DNA from: Sphingomonas oligoaromativorans
Lineage (GTDB): Bacteria > Pseudomonadota > Alphaproteobacteria > Sphingomonadales > Sphingomonadaceae
Length of the DNA stretch: 64,000 nucleotides
Direction: 5' to 3'
NCBI RefSeq assembly: GCF_011762195.1
Contig: NZ_JAASQK010000001.1
Span: 62,001 to 126,000, forward strand
Every line of letters starts with the position of its first letter. Position 1 is the stretch's first letter. The notes beneath the pieces are model-generated. The model saw only the letters and a program-made list of their open reading frames with translations, had not been told where the DNA came from and did not search any database. Shown piece after piece: positions 26,448-38,237 of the stretch. Both the position numbers and the translations under genes were made by a program.

Positions 26448-26537
26448 CGTCACCCTGAACTTGGTTCAGGGTCCATTCCCGCTCCGCCCGAAGAGCGAGC
26501 GGAGCGTCAATGGATCCTGACCTTCGTCAGGATGACG
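26448..26537. repeat. dispersed two-hairpin intergenic repeat, copy A
   Basis: About 90 bp in the glyA-nrdR gap made of a left hairpin (CCTGAAC/GTTCAGG), a middle with GCTCCGC/GCGGAGC, and a right hairpin (TCCTGAC/GTCAGGA), bounded by CGTCA and TGACG. Its right 27 bp (26511-26537) are identical to those of copy C at 59105-59131; a looser relative is at 49299. No coding capacity; probably a REP- or MITE-like element. Confidence 0.8.
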
Positions 26538-26546
26538 GCATGGGTG

Positions 26547-27848
26547 TCAATAGATCGGGAAGCGCTCGCACAGCGCGCGGACGCGGGCGCGGACATCGGC
26601 TTCCACCGCCGCATCGCCATGCTCGCCCTTGGCGCGCAGACCGTCGAGCACGTCGGCGATCATGTCGGCGATGTCGCGGAACTCGGCGATGCCGAAGCCG
26701 CGCGTCGTGCCGGCCGGCGAGCCGACGCGGATGCCCGAGGTCTTGACCGGGGGAAGCGGGTCGAACGGGATGCCGTTCTTGTTGCAGGTGATCGCCGAGC
26801 GCTCCAGCGCCTCGTCGGCGTCGCGGCCGGTGACGCCGAGCGGCGTCAGGTCGATCAGCGCAAGGTGCGTGTCGGTGCCGCCCGAGACGACCGCCGCGCC
26901 ACGCTCCTTCAGGCGGCTGGCGAGCGCCTTGGCGTTCTCGACCGTGGCGTGGGCATAGGCCTTGAACTCGGGCGTCAGCGCTTCGCCGAACGCGACCGCC
27001 TTGGCGGCGATGACGTGCATCAGCGGGCCGCCCTGAAGGCCGGGGAACACCGCCGAGTTGATCTTCTTCGCGATCGCCTCGTCATCGGTCAGAATCATGC
27101 CGCCGCGCGGACCGCGAAGGGTCTTGTGCGTGGTGGTGGTGACGATGTGGGCGTGGCCGAACGGCGTCGGATGCGCGCCACCGGCGACGAGGCCGGCGAA
27201 GTGCGCCATATCGACCATCAGCTTCGCGCCGACCTCGTCCGCGATCGCGCGGAAGCGGGCGAAGTCGATATGGCGCGGATAGGCCGAGCCGCCCGCGATG
27301 ATGAGCGTCGGCTTATGCTCCCTGGCGAGCGCCTCGACCTGATCGAAGTCGATCAGATGATCGTCGGGGCGGACGCCATACTGCACCGCATTGTACCACT
27401 TGCCCGACATCGCGGCCTTGGCGCCGTGCGTCAGGTGGCCGCCGGCATCGAGCGAGAGGCCCATGATGGTGTCGCCCGGCTTAGTGAGCGCGAGCATCAC
27501 CGCGCCGTTGGCCTGCGCGCCCGAGTGCGGCTGGACGTTGACGAAGCCGCAGTTGAACAGCTTCTTGGCGCGCTCGATGGCGAGCGTTTCGACTTCGTCG
27601 GAGGGGGCGCAGCCCTGATAATAGCGCTTGCCGGGATAGCCCTCGGCGTACTTGTTGGTGAACACCGAGCCCTGCGCTTCGAGCACGGCCTTGGAGACGA
27701 TGTTCTCGGATGCGATCAGCTCGATCTGGTGCTGCTCGCGGTCCAGCTCGTGGGCGACGCCGGCGAACACGGCCGGATCGGCGGCGGCGAGGCCTTGCGT
27801 GAAGAAGCCATCCTTGCGGATATCGGTGACGGCGGGCTGGGTGCTCAT
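26547..27848 (-). CDS. glyA: serine hydroxymethyltransferase
   Basis: A 433-residue PLP enzyme interconverting serine and glycine with tetrahydrofolate, the main supply of one-carbon units. The PLP lysine is K242 in [14 protein letters not shown], and [15 protein letters not shown] (66-79) is typical. ATG at 27848 overlaps the rpiB stop (ATGA). With the gcv operon and lpd also in this window, the glycine/serine one-carbon cycle is complete here. Confidence 0.97.
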   Translation of the reverse strand: MSTQPAVTDIRKDGFFTQGLAAADPAVFAGVAHELDREQHQIELIASENIVSKAVLEAQGSVFTNKYAEGYPGKRYYQGCAPSDEVETLAIERAKKLFNCGFVNVQPHSGAQANGAVMLALTKPGDTIMGLSLDAGGHLTHGAKAAMSGKWYNAVQYGVRPDDHLIDFDQVEALAREHKPTLIIAGGSAYPRHIDFARFRAIADEVGAKLMVDMAHFAGLVAGGAHPTPFGHAHIVTTTTHKTLRGPRGGMILTDDEAIAKKINSAVFPGLQGGPLMHVIAAKAVAFGEALTPEFKAYAHATVENAKALASRLKERGAAVVSGGTDTHLALIDLTPLGVTGRDADEALERSAITCNKNGIPFDPLPPVKTSGIRVGSPAGTTRGFGIAEFRDIADMIADVLDGLRAKGEHGDAAVEADVRARVRALCERFPIY

Positions 27849-28303
27849 GCGGGCTCCTTCTCGAAGGCGGGATGGCTGAGTTTGTCGACGCGGCGCTGGT
27901 GGCGATCGCCACCGAAGGGCGTCGAGAGGAAGGCTTCGAGGCACGCCTTGGCCTGCTCGATGCCGATCAGGCGGGCGCCCATCGCGATCGCGTTGGCGTC
28001 GTTATGCTCGCGGCAGAGACGGGCGGAGAGCGGCTCGGAGACGAGCGCGCAGCGGGCGGCCGGGTGGCGGTTCACCGCGATCGAGATGCCGATCCCCGAG
28101 CCGCACAGCGCGATGCCGTGATCCGCCGCGCCCGAGGCCAGCGCCTCGGCGAGCTTGTAGCCATAATCGGGATAGTCGACCGAGGCCTCGCTGTCGGGGC
28201 CGAGATCGATGACGTCGTGGCCGAGCGCGCGCGCATGATCGGCCAGCGCGGCCTTCATGGCCACAGCGGCATGATCGGATGCAAAGGCGAGACGGAGCGC
28301 CAT
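27845..28303 (-). CDS. rpiB: ribose-5-phosphate isomerase B
   Basis: A 152-residue RpiB that interconverts ribose-5-phosphate and ribulose-5-phosphate. [10 protein letters not shown] at the N-terminus, C67 in [10 protein letters not shown] as the catalytic base, and [22 protein letters not shown] are family hallmarks. It starts the run rpiB-glyA-nrdR-trmJ and is divergent from the phospholipase gene across a 213-bp gap. Confidence 0.95.
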   Translation of the reverse strand: MALRLAFASDHAAVAMKAALADHARALGHDVIDLGPDSEASVDYPDYGYKLAEALASGAADHGIALCGSGIGISIAVNRHPAARCALVSEPLSARLCREHNDANAIAMGARLIGIEQAKACLEAFLSTPFGGDRHQRRVDKLSHPAFEKEPA

Positions 28304-28516
28304 GACGCGGCCCTTCCTCGTGATCGGGGTGATTCGGAACGCCGCCTCCTTAGTGCGGGATTGCCGCACAAGGAACCGCTCTCGTCTCCCTCCGTGACAT
28401 TTCCGGGTCGGTGGACGGGTCATGCTTTGGTCGAAGGGGGCAACCGGGGAGCGCCATCGCGACTTTCCGACGTCTCGGTGCGTTGGCGCAACGACAAGGC
28501 CGGGGAGGAATGGGCG

Positions 28517-29686
28517 ATGAGGATAATCGCGGGGCTGCTGATCCTGTGGCCGGCCTGCGCCGTGTCGGCCGCCCCGGTGGCGGGCCAGGCCGGGCCGGTG
28601 ATCGCGATCGACGGGGTGCGGCCGATGGGAGGCGATCTGCTGATCGTCCGCCTGTTGCTGATGAACGGGGATGAGACCCGTGTCGCCACGCCGCCTGCGA
28701 GGCTCGATGCCATGTTCCACGCTGCCGGGCGTGACGCGCCGGTGTCGCTGCTCCCGCGCGAGCGGGGCGGGGTGATCCCGCCGCATGGCTGGATCGCGGC
28801 CGATTATATGGTGAAGCGCCCCGAGGGCATGACCGGCGATGCCGTCCTGTCGCTGGGTGCCGGGCGGGAGGGCTATGCCTTTGCGCTCGCCGCGCCATCG
28901 CCGGAACCGGGCGAGGCGCCGAGCCGGGTCGCGCAGGCCGCGCCGGTCACGGCCCAGATATCGCCCGTCGCGGGGCGGAGCGTGCTCGCCAATCTGACGG
29001 CCTATGAGCCCACCTATGCCGCGGCGGGCGGCGGCACCGACAGCGACCTGAAGGTCCAGCTCAGCTTCAAATATCAGCTCTTCGGCCAGGCGGGCGCGCC
29101 GGAGGCCTCATGGCTCGACGGGCTGCATCTGGCCTATACCCAGAAGATATTCTGGGACGTCACCGCCGACAGCCAGCCGTTCCGCGATGTCAGCTACCAG
29201 CCCGAGCTGATCTGGATCCACAACTGGGCGCCGCGTTCCAACGGGGTGCGCTTCGGCGTGCGGGGTGGGTTCCTGCACGAATCGAACGGCAAGGGCGGGG
29301 ATGACTCGCGCGGCTATCAATATCTCTATGTCCAGCCGCAGGCGGAGCTGCCGCTGGGCGACTATACCCTCTCGGTCGGGCCGCGGCTGTTCCATTATGT
29401 CTTCGGCCGCGACAACAACCCCGACATCGCGCGCTATCGCGGGCATCAGGCGCTGGAGGTATCGATCGGGCGGGAGGACGGGCTCATGCTCTCCACCACC
29501 AGCCGCTTCAACATCAGCCATGGCAAGGGCGCGGTGGACGGCGAGATTTCCTATCCGCTCCGTAACGTTCTGGGAGGAACTCCGCTGTATCTCGTCGTGC
29601 AGGGCTTCACCGGATATGGAGAAGACCTGCTGGACTATAACCGGCATCAGACACGCGTGAGAGTGGGGCTGGGAATCACGAGATGA
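28517..29686 (+). CDS. pldA: outer membrane phospholipase A (OMPLA/PldA-like) with N-terminal extension
   Basis: A 389-residue secreted protein: signal peptide (about 1-18), an unusual about 140-residue N-terminal region (20-155), then an OMPLA barrel from about residue 160 (NLTAYEPTY) to a C-terminal strand. The active-site block is HESNG with H254 and S256 as the Ser-His pair, and SRGYQYLY at 264-271. Aligned to E. coli OMPLA, the triad Asn is replaced by Gln (Q268), which may lower activity or be a lineage variant. GGAGGAA precedes the ATG. It overlaps the DUF3429 gene by four bases. Confidence 0.85.
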   Translation: MRIIAGLLILWPACAVSAAPVAGQAGPVIAIDGVRPMGGDLLIVRLLLMNGDETRVATPPARLDAMFHAAGRDAPVSLLPRERGGVIPPHGWIAADYMVKRPEGMTGDAVLSLGAGREGYAFALAAPSPEPGEAPSRVAQAAPVTAQISPVAGRSVLANLTAYEPTYAAAGGGTDSDLKVQLSFKYQLFGQAGAPEASWLDGLHLAYTQKIFWDVTADSQPFRDVSYQPELIWIHNWAPRSNGVRFGVRGGFLHESNGKGGDDSRGYQYLYVQPQAELPLGDYTLSVGPRLFHYVFGRDNNPDIARYRGHQALEVSIGREDGLMLSTTSRFNISHGKGAVDGEISYPLRNVLGGTPLYLVVQGFTGYGEDLLDYNRHQTRVRVGLGITR

Positions 29687-30162
29687 ACGGGGAGAAGGAG
29701 CGGCCGCGCCGCGTGCCGCTGCCGGTGCTGCTGTTGTCGGCGGCCGGGCTGTTGCCGCCGCTGATGGCGCTGTTTGTCAGGCTCGCGGCCGGCGCCCGGC
29801 CGGAATCGCCGCTGCCCGGCACGATCGGCGCGCTCGGGCTGATCTACAGCGCGCTGATCCTGAGCTTCCTCGGCGGCATCTGGTGGGGCGTCGCGGTGGC
29901 GCGCGTCACGCGCGCGGAACTGCCGCCGCTGGTGGGCATCGCGGTGACGCCGACGATCGTGGCGCTGGTGCTGATCGGGCTGTCGCTCGGGCGGCCGATG
30001 CTGGCGGGAATTCTGCTCGGGCTCGTCATCCTCGCGACGCCGCTGGTGGATCGCCACCTGCGCACGAAGAGGCTGGTGCCGCCCTGGTGGATGCGGCTGC
30101 GCGTGTCGATGTCGGTGCTGCTCGGCGTGCTGACGATCGGGCTGGGGCTGACGGCCGGCTGA
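29683..30162 (+). CDS. DUF3429-family membrane protein
   Basis: A 159-residue protein with four to five membrane helices and the DUF3429 signature YSALILSFLGGIWWG (about residues 56-70). Its start overlaps the phospholipase stop (ATGA), suggesting co-expression. The family has no established function; some members sit near stress or membrane genes. Ends with a basic loop LRTKRLVPPWW and a last helix. Confidence 0.85.
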   Translation: MNGEKERPRRVPLPVLLLSAAGLLPPLMALFVRLAAGARPESPLPGTIGALGLIYSALILSFLGGIWWGVAVARVTRAELPPLVGIAVTPTIVALVLIGLSLGRPMLAGILLGLVILATPLVDRHLRTKRLVPPWWMRLRVSMSVLLGVLTIGLGLTAG

Positions 30163-30170
30163 GCCGGCCG
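30152..30170. terminator. hairpin spanning the DUF3429 stop codon
   Basis: A perfect 8-bp GC stem (30152-30159 with 30163-30170) carries the TGA stop of the DUF3429 gene in its loop. It lies between convergent genes, 7 bp from the hemA stop, and could act as a weak bidirectional terminator. No U-run. Confidence 0.45.
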
Positions 30171-30177
30171 CCGTGGC

Positions 30178-31398
30178 TCAGGCCGCCTGACGCAGTTCCA
30201 GTTCCAGCCTGTCCCAAATCTCGACGAGGGCCTGGGTCAGCTCCTGCATCATCTCTTCGGTGTGGCTGGGGCCGGGCGTGAAGCGCAGGCGCTCCAGCCC
30301 GCGCGGCACGGTCGGGTAATTGATCGGCTGGACGTAGACACCGTACTCGGCGAGCAGGATGTCGCTGATCTTCTTGGTCTTCACCGGATCGCCGACGAGC
30401 AGCGGCACGATGTGCGTGGTCGACGGCATCACCGGCAGGCCGGCTTCCGCGAACAGGCGCTTGAGCATCGCCGCCGCCGCCTGCTGCCCGTCGCGCTCGG
30501 CGGAGCTGGACTTGAGGTGCCGCACGCTCGCCAGCACGCCCGCCACCAGCACGGGCGCCAGCGATGTCGTGAAGATGAAGCCCGGCGCGTAGGAACGGAT
30601 CACGTCGATCACGACCTTGTCGGCCGCGATATAGCCGCCCATCACGCCGAATGCCTTGGCCAGCGTCCCCTCGATCACGGTGATGCGATGCGCCACGCCG
30701 TCGCGCTCGGAGATGCCGCCGCCATGCGCGCCGTACATGCCCACCGCATGGACCTCGTCCAGATAGGTGAGCGCGTTATATTTGTCGGCGAGGTCGCAGA
30801 TTTCCGCGATCGGGGCCACGTCGCCGTCCATCGAATAGACGCTCTCGAACGCGATCAGCTTGGGCGCGTCGGGGGCTTCGGCGGCCAGCAGCTCCTCGAG
30901 ATGGGCGAGATCATTGTGGCGGAAGACGCGCTTCTCGCAGCCCGAATTGCGGATGCCCGCGATCATCGAGGCGTGGTTCAGCTCGTCCGAGAAGATGATG
31001 CAGCCCGGCAGGATCTTGGCCAGCGTCGCCAGCGTCGCCTCGTTCGAGACATAGCCCGAGGTGAAGAGCAGCGCGCCTTCCTTGCCGTGGAGATCGGCCA
31101 GCTCGGCTTCGAGATCGATATGATAATGCGTGTTGCCGCCGATGTTGCGCGTGCCGCCGGCGCCGGCGCCGACATCGTGCAGCGCCTCTTCCATCGCCGC
31201 GATCACCTTGGGATGCTGGCCCATCGAGAGATAGTCGTTCGAGCACCACACCGTGATCGGCTTGGGGCCGTTATGGCCGGCGAAGCAGCGAGCGTTCGGA
31301 AACATGCCCTTGTTGCGAAGGATATCGATGAACACCCGGTAGCGGCCCTCTGCGTGAAGCCGGTCGATCGCCTGGGTGAATACGCGCTGATAGTCCAA
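30178..31398 (-). CDS. hemA: 5-aminolevulinate synthase
   Basis: A 406-residue PLP enzyme condensing glycine and succinyl-CoA to 5-aminolevulinate, the alphaproteobacterial (C4) entry to heme. The PLP lysine is K248 in [25 protein letters not shown] and [13 protein letters not shown] are diagnostic. I prefer the TTG at 31398, which yields the usual LDYQRVF-type N-terminus and has AGGAG 9 bases upstream; an ATG at 31437 would add 13 residues but has a poor ribosome-binding site. It draws on glycine and succinyl-CoA, whose genes are also in this window. Confidence 0.95.
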   Translation of the reverse strand: MDYQRVFTQAIDRLHAEGRYRVFIDILRNKGMFPNARCFAGHNGPKPITVWCSNDYLSMGQHPKVIAAMEEALHDVGAGAGGTRNIGGNTHYHIDLEAELADLHGKEGALLFTSGYVSNEATLATLAKILPGCIIFSDELNHASMIAGIRNSGCEKRVFRHNDLAHLEELLAAEAPDAPKLIAFESVYSMDGDVAPIAEICDLADKYNALTYLDEVHAVGMYGAHGGGISERDGVAHRITVIEGTLAKAFGVMGGYIAADKVVIDVIRSYAPGFIFTTSLAPVLVAGVLASVRHLKSSSAERDGQQAAAAMLKRLFAEAGLPVMPSTTHIVPLLVGDPVKTKKISDILLAEYGVYVQPINYPTVPRGLERLRFTPGPSHTEEMMQELTQALVEIWDRLELELRQAA

Positions 31399-31512
31399 AG
31401 CCGTCGTCTCCTGGCCAGCGGGCCATGTGCTCGCCATTACAGCCCCGGTCTCGATAATTCCACCCGGGAGACGGTGGAAATATCGATCAAGGCGATCCGA
31501 TTCGTCGAAGGA

Positions 31513-32307
31513 TCACAGTCTTTCGACGCGGCTGAGCCCGCGTGCGGCGAGCGCGGGCTCCAGCGCGGAAACGTCGGCATCGGAGGTGAAGACCGCAACC
31601 CCCTCCACAGGCCGATCGGGCCAGGGCTGCCCCTGCGTCAGCACGGCGACGCGGCGCGCTATGCCCTCCGCTCCATCGACGAAGGTGAGTGGGCGGGGTG
31701 AGGCGGCGGCGAGCTGTTCGGCCACCAGCGGGAAATGCGTGCAGGCAAGCGCCACCGTGTCGATGGCGTCGCCCCCCGGCTGGTCGAACAGGCCGGACAT
31801 GACCTCGCGATAATCCTCTGGATCGCCCGGATCGCCGCGCAGCGCGGCCTCGGCCAGCTCCACCAGCCGCGCCGAGCCGTGGCGGATCACGGCGCAGTCG
31901 GCCGCGAACTCGGCGGCGAGGCGGTCCACATAAGGCTGGCGCACCGTGGCGTTGGTGCCGAGCACCCCGATCGCGCGAGTCGTGCTGGCGAGCGCCGCGG
32001 GCTTGATCGCGGGCACGGTGCCGACGATCGGCAGGTCCAGCGCGGCGCGCACGACGGCGAGCGCGATGGTCGACGCGGTGTTGCAGGCGATCACCACCAG
32101 CCGCGGGCGATAGCGCTCCACCAGCCGGCCGAGCAGGGCGGGAACGCGGGCCGCGATCTCCGCCTCGCTCTTGGTGCCATAGGGAAAGCCGCCGGAATCC
32201 GCGACATAGACGATCGGGGCCGTCGGCAGCAGGCGGCGGATGGCGTCGAGGACGGACAATCCGCCCACACCGGAATCGAACAGGAGGAGCGGGCGTTGGG
32301 CGTCCAT
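31513..32307 (-). CDS. murI: glutamate racemase
   Basis: A 264-residue racemase supplying D-glutamate for peptidoglycan. The two catalytic cysteines are C75 (IACNTAST) and C189 (LACTHFPLV), and the N-terminal LLFDSGVGGLSVL is typical. I chose ATG at 32307 for standard length; the frame is open to an ATG at 32352. Hemes and cell-wall genes are separated by a 114-bp gap, so hemA and murI are probably independent. Confidence 0.95.
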   Translation of the reverse strand: MDAQRPLLLFDSGVGGLSVLDAIRRLLPTAPIVYVADSGGFPYGTKSEAEIAARVPALLGRLVERYRPRLVVIACNTASTIALAVVRAALDLPIVGTVPAIKPAALASTTRAIGVLGTNATVRQPYVDRLAAEFAADCAVIRHGSARLVELAEAALRGDPGDPEDYREVMSGLFDQPGGDAIDTVALACTHFPLVAEQLAAASPRPLTFVDGAEGIARRVAVLTQGQPWPDRPVEGVAVFTSDADVSALEPALAARGLSRVERL

Positions 32308-32457
32308 CCCCTCGCGATCTAGAGCGGTTTGCGCCGGGAGGGAACCGGGCATATGCGGCAGGCCCCGATGCCCTCGTTTCGGCGCGGAATCTAACCCATA
32401 TTGTTGCGCTTGCGGTCACAAGCCCTATGATTGGTCGGACAACCGGGGGATCGACTT

Positions 32458-33084
32458 TTGACGGCAACGAACTGGCTGGTGCTGGGCGCCGCAGCATTGC
32501 TGGGCTATCTGCTGGGTTCGATTCCGTTCGGCCTGCTCGTCACGCGGGCCGGCGGCGCGCAGGATCCGCGCACCATCGGCTCGGGCAATATCGGCGCCAC
32601 CAACGTGCTGCGCACCGGCCACAAGGGGCTGGCGGCGGCGACGCTGCTGCTCGATGCGGCCAAGGGCGCGGTGGCGGTGCTGATCGCCGGGCGCATCTGG
32701 CCCGATCCGCTGCCGCCTTCGCTGCCGGCGATCCTGGCGGGCGCGTTCGCGTTCCTCGGCCATGTCTATCCGGTGTGGCTGCGCTTCAAGGGCGGCAAGG
32801 GCGTGGCGACCTTCCTCGGCATCGCGCTGGCGCTCTCCTGGCCGTGCGGTCTTGCCTTCGGGCTGGTGTGGCTGGCGGCCTTCGCGGTGACGCGGCACAG
32901 CTCGGTCGGCGGCATGACCGCCGCGATCGTCACGCCGGTGACGGCGGCGGTCATCAACCGGTCGGACCTGACGCTGGTCTTCCTGCTGCTGGCGCTGGTC
33001 GTGCTGTGGAAGCACCGCGCCAATGTCGAGCGGCTGCTCGACGGGACGGAGCCGCGCTTCGGCGGCGGAACCGGAAACCGCTGA
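32458..33084 (+). CDS. plsY: glycerol-3-phosphate acyltransferase PlsY
   Basis: A 208-residue integral membrane acyltransferase using acyl-phosphate to acylate glycerol-3-phosphate, the first step of phospholipid synthesis. The family motifs GSIPFG, RTIGSGNIGATNVLR and RFKGGKGVATFLG are present. I chose TTG at 32458 with GGGGGA 7 bases upstream; a second TTG at 32431 is possible. It ends 4 bp before dprA. Confidence 0.95.
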   Translation: MTATNWLVLGAAALLGYLLGSIPFGLLVTRAGGAQDPRTIGSGNIGATNVLRTGHKGLAAATLLLDAAKGAVAVLIAGRIWPDPLPPSLPAILAGAFAFLGHVYPVWLRFKGGKGVATFLGIALALSWPCGLAFGLVWLAAFAVTRHSSVGGMTAAIVTPVTAAVINRSDLTLVFLLLALVVLWKHRANVERLLDGTEPRFGGGTGNR

Positions 33085-33088
33085 TCCC

Positions 33089-34234
33089 ATGCACGGGTCG
33101 ATCGACGAGTCGACCGGCCCCGGCGCTGCCCCGCGCGCCGTCCGCGAGGATCGCTTCGCGCGCCTCCGCCTGATGCGGACCCCGACGGTGGGGCCGGTGA
33201 CCTACGCCCAGCTCCTCGCGCGCTACGGCACGGCGGCGGCCGCGCTGGAGGCGATCCCCGATATGGCGCGCAAGGGCGGGGGTAAGCCGCCGGCCGTGCC
33301 CTCCCGCGCGTCCGTGGAGAAGGAGGTCGCGGCGGTCGAGGCGGCAGGTGCGCGCTATCTCTTCCTCGGGCTGCCGGGCTATCCGGCGATGCTGGCGGCG
33401 ACCAACGCGGCCCCGCCCGCGCTGATCGTGCGGGGACAGCGATCGCTGCTGGACCGGCCGGTGGTGGGCATGGTCGGCGCGCGCAACGCATCCGCCGCCG
33501 CCTGCCGCTTCGCGCGCGGGCTGGCGGCCGAGCTGGGCGCGCGGGGCGTCACCGTCGCCTCCGGGCTGGCGCGCGGGATCGATACGGCGGCGCATCAGGG
33601 CTCGCTGGAGGCGGGGACGGTCGGCGTGATCGCGGGCGGGATCGATGTCGTCTACCCGCCCGAGAATGCCGCGCTTCAGGAGGAGATCGCGACGCGCGGC
33701 CTGCTCGTCGCCGAGCAGCCGCCGGGCATCGAGCCCCGCGCGCGGCACTTCCCCTATCGCAACCGCATCATCGCGGGCCTTGCGCAGGCGGTGCTGGTGG
33801 TGGAGGCGGCGCCCAGGTCCGGCTCGCTCATCACCGCGCGCTATGCCGGCGATTTCGGGCGCGAGGTGCTGGCGGTGCCGGGCTCGCCGCTCGATCCGCG
33901 CGCGCAGGGCTGCAACCAGCTCATCCGCGAGGGCGCGACATTGGTGCAGAGCGCGGACGATGTGCTGGAGGCGCTGCGCCCGATCGATCCGCGCGCGGCG
34001 CTCGCCGATCCCTCGGCGGGCGGCGGCTATGGCGCGCCGCGCGTCACGGCCGATGCCGACGATGCGGACCGCCTGGCGGTGCTGGAGCTGCTGGGCGCGA
34101 CGGCGGTGCCGGTCGACGAGATCGTCCGCCAGTCGCACCGCCCGCCCGCGATCGTGCAGACGGTGCTTCTGGAACTGGAACTGGCGGGGCGCCTCACCCG
34201 CCATGCGGGGGGCCAGGTCAGCCTCGACGGCTGA
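33089..34234 (+). CDS. dprA: DNA-processing protein DprA
   Basis: A 381-residue DprA (Smf) protein that protects incoming single-stranded DNA and loads RecA during transformation. The Rossmann-like core (about residues 75-285) shows GMVGARNAS, ASGLARGIDTAAHQGSLEAG and FPYRNRIIAGLA, and the C-terminal 60 residues form the DML1-like winged helix (ELLGATAVPVDEIVRQS). A pairing with plsY is common in proteobacteria. Start ATG at 33089 lies just after plsY. Confidence 0.95.
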   Translation: MHGSIDESTGPGAAPRAVREDRFARLRLMRTPTVGPVTYAQLLARYGTAAAALEAIPDMARKGGGKPPAVPSRASVEKEVAAVEAAGARYLFLGLPGYPAMLAATNAAPPALIVRGQRSLLDRPVVGMVGARNASAAACRFARGLAAELGARGVTVASGLARGIDTAAHQGSLEAGTVGVIAGGIDVVYPPENAALQEEIATRGLLVAEQPPGIEPRARHFPYRNRIIAGLAQAVLVVEAAPRSGSLITARYAGDFGREVLAVPGSPLDPRAQGCNQLIREGATLVQSADDVLEALRPIDPRAALADPSAGGGYGAPRVTADADDADRLAVLELLGATAVPVDEIVRQSHRPPAIVQTVLLELELAGRLTRHAGGQVSLDG

Positions 34235-34252
34235 GCCCGGCCCGTCCGCCTG

Positions 34253-34984
34253 TCAGATCGGTTCGCCGGTGATGTCCGGCACGGGCTGGTCGCCGGCCAT
34301 GAAGCGATAGACGATGCCCGCGACGATCGCGCCGAGGATCGGGGCGACCCAGAACAGCCAGACCTGATGCAGCGCCTCGCCGCCGACCAGCAGCGCCGGC
34401 CCGGTGCTGCGCGCCGGATTGACCGAGGTGTTGGTGACGGGGATCGAGATCAGATGGACCAGCGTCAGCGCGAGGCCGATCGCGATCGGCGCGAAGCCGG
34501 ATGGCGCGCGCGTATCGGTGGAGCCGAGGATGACGATCAGGAAGCCGAAGGTCATCACCACCTCGCACACGAAGGCGGCATGGAGCGAGTAGCCGCCCGG
34601 CGACAGCGCGCCATAGCCATCCACCGCGAGGCCGTTGGGGGCCAGTTCATAGCCCGGCTTGCCGCTGGCGATGCACCAGATGAGGGCCGCCGCGATGGTG
34701 GCGCCGATCAGTTGCGCGATGATGTAGGGGATGATGTCGGATGCGGGGAAGCGCTTGCCGGCCCACAGCCCGATCGTCACCGCCGGATTGAGGTGACAGC
34801 CCGAGATATGGCCGATCGAATAGGCCATGGTGAGCAAAGTGAGCCCGAAGGCCAGCGCCACGCCGGCGAATCCGATGCCGAGGCCGGGAAAGGCCGCCGC
34901 GAACACGGCGCTTCCGCAGCCGCCCAGCACCAGCCAGAAAGTTCCCAATAATTCCGCGAAAAGCCGCTTGGGCAGGGGTACCAT
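34253..34984 (-). CDS. aqpZ: aquaporin Z
   Basis: A 243-residue water channel of the MIP family with six membrane helices and both NPA boxes (LNPAVTIG and [11 protein letters not shown]). [10 protein letters not shown] near residues 21-30 and the Arg after the second NPA are typical of the orthodox water-selective branch. ATG at 34984 follows GGAGGGAGGA. Divergent from topA with a shared 197-bp gap containing its predicted promoter. Confidence 0.95.
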   Translation of the reverse strand: MVPLPKRLFAELLGTFWLVLGGCGSAVFAAAFPGLGIGFAGVALAFGLTLLTMAYSIGHISGCHLNPAVTIGLWAGKRFPASDIIPYIIAQLIGATIAAALIWCIASGKPGYELAPNGLAVDGYGALSPGGYSLHAAFVCEVVMTFGFLIVILGSTDTRAPSGFAPIAIGLALTLVHLISIPVTNTSVNPARSTGPALLVGGEALHQVWLFWVAPILGAIVAGIVYRFMAGDQPVPDITGEPI

Positions 34985-35050
34985 ATCTGTCCTCCCTCCA
35001 GGCGCTCTGGCGATGGTTGTGCAGTTCTGGTTCCGCCGAAGCGCGGGCGG

Positions 35051-35078
35051 ATCATATCCTAAGCGTAACAAGGCGCAA
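35051..35078 (-). promoter_or_regulatory. predicted promoter of aqpZ
   Basis: On the minus strand TTGCGC (35073-35078) and TATGAT (35051-35056) are separated by 16 bp, a good sigma-70-type match. It would start transcription about 60 bases before the aqpZ ATG. The rest of this divergent gap holds a possible topA leader frame. Confidence 0.45.
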
Positions 35079-35103
35079 CTAGGGGCTATATGAAGGGTTG
35101 AAC

Positions 35104-35163
35104 ATGGCTGAACCGCTTGACGGACCCGCCGCCGCATCGCCACCCTCGTACGCGTACACGTGA
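35104..35163 (+). CDS. possible leader peptide upstream of topA (19 aa)
   Basis: A 20-codon frame encodes [19 protein letters not shown]. It starts with ATG 7-8 bases after AAGGG and stops 18 bp before the topA ATG, while topA itself has only a distantly spaced AAGGA. This layout would allow translational coupling or attenuation, but the peptide has no known match and could be chance in such GC-rich DNA. Confidence 0.3.
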   Translation: MAEPLDGPAAASPPSYAYT

Positions 35164-35181
35164 AGGAAGCGCCTCAACGCC

Positions 35182-37737
<2,556 letters not shown>

Positions 37738-37762
37738 CGGCAGACCGCCTCACTTTGGTCTA

Positions 37763-37818
37763 AACAGGGGCGTGGAGGCGCCGCGGGTAAGCGGCTGTTT
37801 ACCTTCATGGCCCCTGTT
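37763..37818 (+). other. inverted repeat in the leader of the 135-aa hypothetical gene
   Basis: Perfect 9-bp inverted repeat, AACAGGGGC at 37763-37771 and GCCCCTGTT at 37810-37818, with a 38-bp interval that itself contains a second 7-bp pairing option (37761-37767 with 37795-37801). It lies between topA and the next gene, 12 bp before its ATG. It may be an RNA hairpin acting as topA terminator, or a translational control element. Confidence 0.4.
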
Positions 37819-37829
37819 GAGGCGGAGGA

Positions 37830-38237
37830 ATGTGGGGCGGGGTTGCCGTGAACATCATCCGCTATGATCGCGCGACGGACCGGGTCTTCATCCGTTGCAG
37901 CGGTTACTGGACTCTGACGGAGGCGGAGGAATTCCGCGAGAAGATCCGCGCCGTCTGCTGGGCGGCCGAGATGTCGGGTCGGTCCATGTCCATCCTCTGG
38001 AACATGATCGACTATGTGCCGCAGGGGGCGGAAATCCGCATGGTCAACATGCAGACCTTCGCGTTGCTGGGCGGCGCCGCGATCGACAGGTTCGCGCTGG
38101 TGGTGCCGAGCGCGCTCGCCCGCTCGCAGATGCGCCGCCAGATCAGCCGGCTCGACTGCCAGTTCTTCATGGAGCGGGAGCCCGCCATCCAGTGGCTGGG
38201 CTGGACGGAGCGGATGCCGATCGACTGCCCGGCCTAG
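37830..38237 (+). CDS. hypothetical protein, possibly STAS/SpoIIAA-like
   Basis: A 135-residue cytoplasmic protein of unknown role. The N-terminus alternates strand and helix (IIRYDRATDRVFIRCSGYW, then LTEAEEFREKIRAVC), the centre has ILWNMIDYVPQG, and a helix ALARSQMRRQISRL precedes a final strand with EREPAIQWLGW. This order resembles SpoIIAA-like STAS proteins, which is only a fold-level guess. The ATG at 37830 sits too close to GGAGG; a GTG at 37848 is an alternative start. It converges on the DsrE-like gene with a 4-bp overlap. Confidence 0.65.
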   Translation: MWGGVAVNIIRYDRATDRVFIRCSGYWTLTEAEEFREKIRAVCWAAEMSGRSMSILWNMIDYVPQGAEIRMVNMQTFALLGGAAIDRFALVVPSALARSQMRRQISRLDCQFFMEREPAIQWLGWTERMPIDCPA

